This document shows positions 29,341 to 31,534 of a stretch of 31,534 nucleotides of DNA, one piece after another (position 1 is the first letter of the stretch; the number at the start of each line of letters is the position of its first letter). Origin of the DNA: JBGPIK01 sp041484845 (GTDB lineage Bacteria; Desulfobacterota; Binatia; UBA9968); assembly GCA_041484845.1 (NCBI GenBank), contig JBGPIK010000025.1, forward strand, positions 1-31,534. Direction: 5' to 3'. Under the pieces are notes generated by a model. It did no database searches and was not told the DNA's origin. It saw only the letters and a program-made list of their open reading frames with translations. The translations under genes were made by a program, and so were the position numbers.

Positions 29341-30834
29341 ATGAGTTTGAAGAACCCCTGGAGTGGAAACTTCAGTTTAAAAGGCGTTGTCTTAGTCGCG
29401 CTGGTTTCGCTGGTGGTTGGGCTGGGCATCAGCGGCAGTCTGGATTGGCTGGCGCCCAGCCGGGCGGTCAATCTGATGGGAGAGAGCAGCAATTCCGATG
29501 CGCGCCCCGGAGTTCAGCTACCCGATTTTGTCGCCTTGGCGAAGAAGATGAAACCCCTCGTGGTCAATATATCGACAACTCAAGTTAGCGAAGCGCACGG
29601 AACACAGGAGTTCGGTAACCCGTTCGGTGAAGAGGATCCATTCAACGATTTTTGGCGCCGATTTTTTGGCGGCCCGATTCCGCGCGGACCCCAGCGCCAA
29701 CGCAGTTTAGGTTCGGGGTTTATCATCGATGGCGACGGTTCCATTTTGACCAACAACCACGTGGTCGAGAACGCGCAAAAGATTGTCGTTAAGCTAGCCG
29801 ATGACCAAGAATATGAAGCCAAAGTCATAGGTCGCGATGCTAAAACGGACATCGCGGTGATTAAAATCAACGCCAAAACAACTCTCGCAGCCGCACCTTT
29901 GGGCGACTCAGAACGTCTGGAGGTAGGGGAATGGGTTGTAGCGATCGGCAACCCGTTTGGTCTGGACAGTACAGTGACGTCTGGAATCGTAAGCGCCAAA
30001 GGGCGGCACATAGGCCAGGGACCTTACGATAATTTCATCCAGACCGATGCTTCGATCAATCCTGGCAATTCCGGCGGTCCCTTGATTAATTTGAGAGGCG
30101 AAGTCATCGGCATCAACACGGCCATTTTTAGTCGCAGCGGTACCAATATCGGAATCGGCTTCGCCATTCCGATTAATCTCGTGAAAGAATTACTGCCGCA
30201 GCTCCGCGGTAAAGGCAAGGTGACGCGAGGATATCTCGGGGTGCTCATTCAGAAAGTGACTCCGGACATCGCCGAGAGCCTCGGCATGGAGAAGGGTTAC
30301 GGGGCACTGGTCGCTAATATCTCGAAAGATGGACCGGCTGAAAAGGCCGGAGTTAAGGTCGGCGATGTAATCGTCGAATTCGACGGTAAAGAGATCAAAG
30401 ACTCGGGTGATTTGCCGATCATCGTCGCCCGTACCCCCGTCGATAAGAAGGCTCGTATGAAAGTCTTACGGGACAAGAAAGAAGTGATGCTCACCGTAAG
30501 CGTTGGCGAACTCAAGGAGGAGGAAGTTGCGGCAGCGGTACCTGAAAAAGGCGAACTCGGCATGACCGTGCAGCGCCTGACTCCACAAATTGCCGAAAGC
30601 TTGGGACTGGAAAAGGCCGACGGCGTTGTTGTGACTGCAGTGGAGCCGGGTAGCGCGGCGGATGAAGCCGGTATTCGCCGCGGCGATGTCATTGTGGAAG
30701 TTGACCGAAAGCCGATTCGCAGCCTTGATGAATACAAAAAATCGATCGCCGGGATACGCAAAGGCAAAGGAGTTCTCTTTCTGGTGAGGCGTGGAGAGAG
30801 CACGTTGTTTCTCGCGCTCAAACCGCAGCGTTGA
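29341..30834 (+). CDS. htrA: Do-family periplasmic serine protease (DegP/DegQ/HtrA)
   Basis: This 497-residue envelope protease and chaperone has an N-terminal hydrophobic signal or anchor at about 14-32 (VVLVALVSLVVGLGISGSL), then a trypsin-like domain with catalytic triad H140 in TNNHVVENA, D170 in KTDIAVIKI and S244 in NPGNSGGPL. Two PDZ domains follow (about 295-390 and 405-495). It degrades or refolds damaged proteins in the periplasm. GGAG precedes the ATG. It follows the DUF1844 gene by 9 bp and ends before a strong terminator. Confidence 0.95.
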   Translation: MSLKNPWSGNFSLKGVVLVALVSLVVGLGISGSLDWLAPSRAVNLMGESSNSDARPGVQLPDFVALAKKMKPLVVNISTTQVSEAHGTQEFGNPFGEEDPFNDFWRRFFGGPIPRGPQRQRSLGSGFIIDGDGSILTNNHVVENAQKIVVKLADDQEYEAKVIGRDAKTDIAVIKINAKTTLAAAPLGDSERLEVGEWVVAIGNPFGLDSTVTSGIVSAKGRHIGQGPYDNFIQTDASINPGNSGGPLINLRGEVIGINTAIFSRSGTNIGIGFAIPINLVKELLPQLRGKGKVTRGYLGVLIQKVTPDIAESLGMEKGYGALVANISKDGPAEKAGVKVGDVIVEFDGKEIKDSGDLPIIVARTPVDKKARMKVLRDKKEVMLTVSVGELKEEEVAAAVPEKGELGMTVQRLTPQIAESLGLEKADGVVVTAVEPGSAADEAGIRRGDVIVEVDRKPIRSLDEYKKSIAGIRKGKGVLFLVRRGESTLFLALKPQR

Positions 30835-30864
30835 TCATTCTTCCCATACTTTTGTTGTCCGTTC

Positions 30865-30899
30865 AGAGGGCCGGCGTTAAACCACCCGGCCCTCTTTTT
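30865..30899 (+). terminator. Intrinsic terminator after htrA
   Basis: AGAGGGCCGG (30865-30874) pairs over 10 bp with CCGGCCCTCT (30886-30895), followed by T4. It is 30 bp past the htrA stop. Confidence 0.88.
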
Positions 30900-30952
30900 G
30901 TTGCTTTTGCGCAGGATCTGCGCAAAGATAAATTGCATTTGGAGCCCTGGGT

Positions 30953-31534
30953 TTGAACAAGTCCAAACTTCGAATCTTTAGCATATCACTCGTTACTCTG
31001 CTTCTCGTCACCTCGAGCGGTCTCGTTTTCGGGAGCTGGTATCTCAAACGCTTGGAAGAAACCGTCACGAGCAAGTTTGAGGGCCAGAAATGGCCGCTGC
31101 CATCTAAAATCTATTCCGACAGTTACTTGCTCTATGTCGGCATCAATCTTCGACTTGACGAGTTCAAAGACAAGCTGAGGCGGCTGGGTTACCGCGAGAT
31201 CCAAACAGCGCCCAGATCGCAGGGAGAATATCGCTACCAACAAGCACCGGGCGTCCTGCAAATTTACCTTCACGATTTCGTTTATCCGACCGAAACATTG
31301 AAAGGATACCCGGCGCGGTTGTCGCTGCAAGGGAGCGTCATTAATAATATCGAAAATGACGCCACCGGGCAGGAAATGTTTTCTCTTGAGCTCGAGCCGG
31401 AGCTCATTACGGGTGTGTACGATCGCACCTGGCAAGAGCGCAGAGTGGTGAAACTGTCCGAAGTCCCGCCTTTGGTGGTTAAGTCCATTTTGGCGATCGA
31501 AGATGAGCGTTTCTATCACCACCACGGCATCGAC
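30953..31534 (+). CDS. mrcB: Bifunctional penicillin-binding protein 1B, N-terminal part
   Basis: The first 194 codons are present and the gene is cut by the right edge. TTG 30953 is preceded by GGAG (30941-30944) at eight bases. A short cytoplasmic start, a membrane helix (about 8-30), and a UB2H-type region beginning WPLPSKIYSDSYLLYVGINL with FKDKLRRLGYR lead into the GT51 glycosyltransferase domain. The first catalytic motif is visible as IEDERFYHHHGID, with catalytic Glu E183. It polymerises and crosslinks peptidoglycan at the cell surface. The UB2H region points to PBP1B rather than PBP1A. Confidence 0.9.
   Translation, partial: MNKSKLRIFSISLVTLLLVTSSGLVFGSWYLKRLEETVTSKFEGQKWPLPSKIYSDSYLLYVGINLRLDEFKDKLRRLGYREIQTAPRSQGEYRYQQAPGVLQIYLHDFVYPTETLKGYPARLSLQGSVINNIENDATGQEMFSLELEPELITGVYDRTWQERRVVKLSEVPPLVVKSILAIEDERFYHHHGID

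Noticed and set aside
1..31534. CRISPR array, rRNA, transposase or integrase genes
   Set aside because: I looked on both strands and saw no regularly spaced repeats, no rRNA signature and no recombinase or transposase motif.

Overview
The window looks like a piece of chromosome from an uncultured Gram-negative bacterium of the broad deltaproteobacterial type; Binatia/Desulfobacterota-like is my best guess. The basis is gene content only: a bifunctional PBP1B, a Do-family HtrA protease, a heptosyltransferase-like GT9 enzyme, CarD, DUF1844, and orphan solute-binding and molybdenum-hydroxylase genes. No rRNA or other strong taxonomic marker is present. Genes are dense on both strands, in short runs of one to seven.

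Left part (1-10.3 kb): a patchwork of single catabolism-style genes in mixed orientation. These are the tail of a NMT1/THI5-like solute-binding protein, an ACMSD-type amidohydrolase, a D-2-hydroxyacid dehydrogenase, an ABM-domain monooxygenase, an SDR protein that has lost its catalytic Ser and Tyr, SfsA, an orphan molybdenum hydroxylase large subunit, a GNAT acetyltransferase, and a minus-strand run of dienelactone hydrolase, dihydroxyphthalate-decarboxylase-like protein and a soluble histidine kinase.

Middle (10.7-17.6 kb): a HAD phosphatase diverges from a seven-gene plus-strand run. That run is a nicotinamidase-like protein lacking its catalytic Lys, a CysQ/IMPase-type phosphatase, a small zinc-ribbon protein, two tandem paralogous Rieske proteins (one membrane-anchored, one soluble), HinT and glutamate dehydrogenase. 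EF-P with an unusual tip loop follows, convergent with coaE, and then a glutaredoxin.

Region 18.07-21.98 kb is bracketed by a 45-bp direct repeat (43/45 identical). The right copy is the 3' half of an intact tRNA-Cys(GCA) gene; the left copy is an isolated 3' tRNA fragment. This is the layout left by integration at a tRNA 3' end, though no recombinase is seen. Inside are an aldo/keto reductase with an in-frame 25-residue insertion, a HisN-like phosphatase, and a protein combining a degenerate GIY-YIG-like domain, a membrane helix and a SPOR domain.

Right part (22-31.5 kb): a large fusion protein (Alvin-type 2[4Fe-4S] ferredoxin, Ala/Pro linker, membrane segments, Hsp20-like domain), then rimI, carD, ispD, a convergent cysK-larE pair, a GT9 glycosyltransferase, DUF1844-htrA, and the start of a PBP1B gene cut by the window edge. 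Strong intrinsic terminators sit very close to the starts of rimI, ispD and the DUF1844 gene, and a promoter-terminator pair precedes carD.
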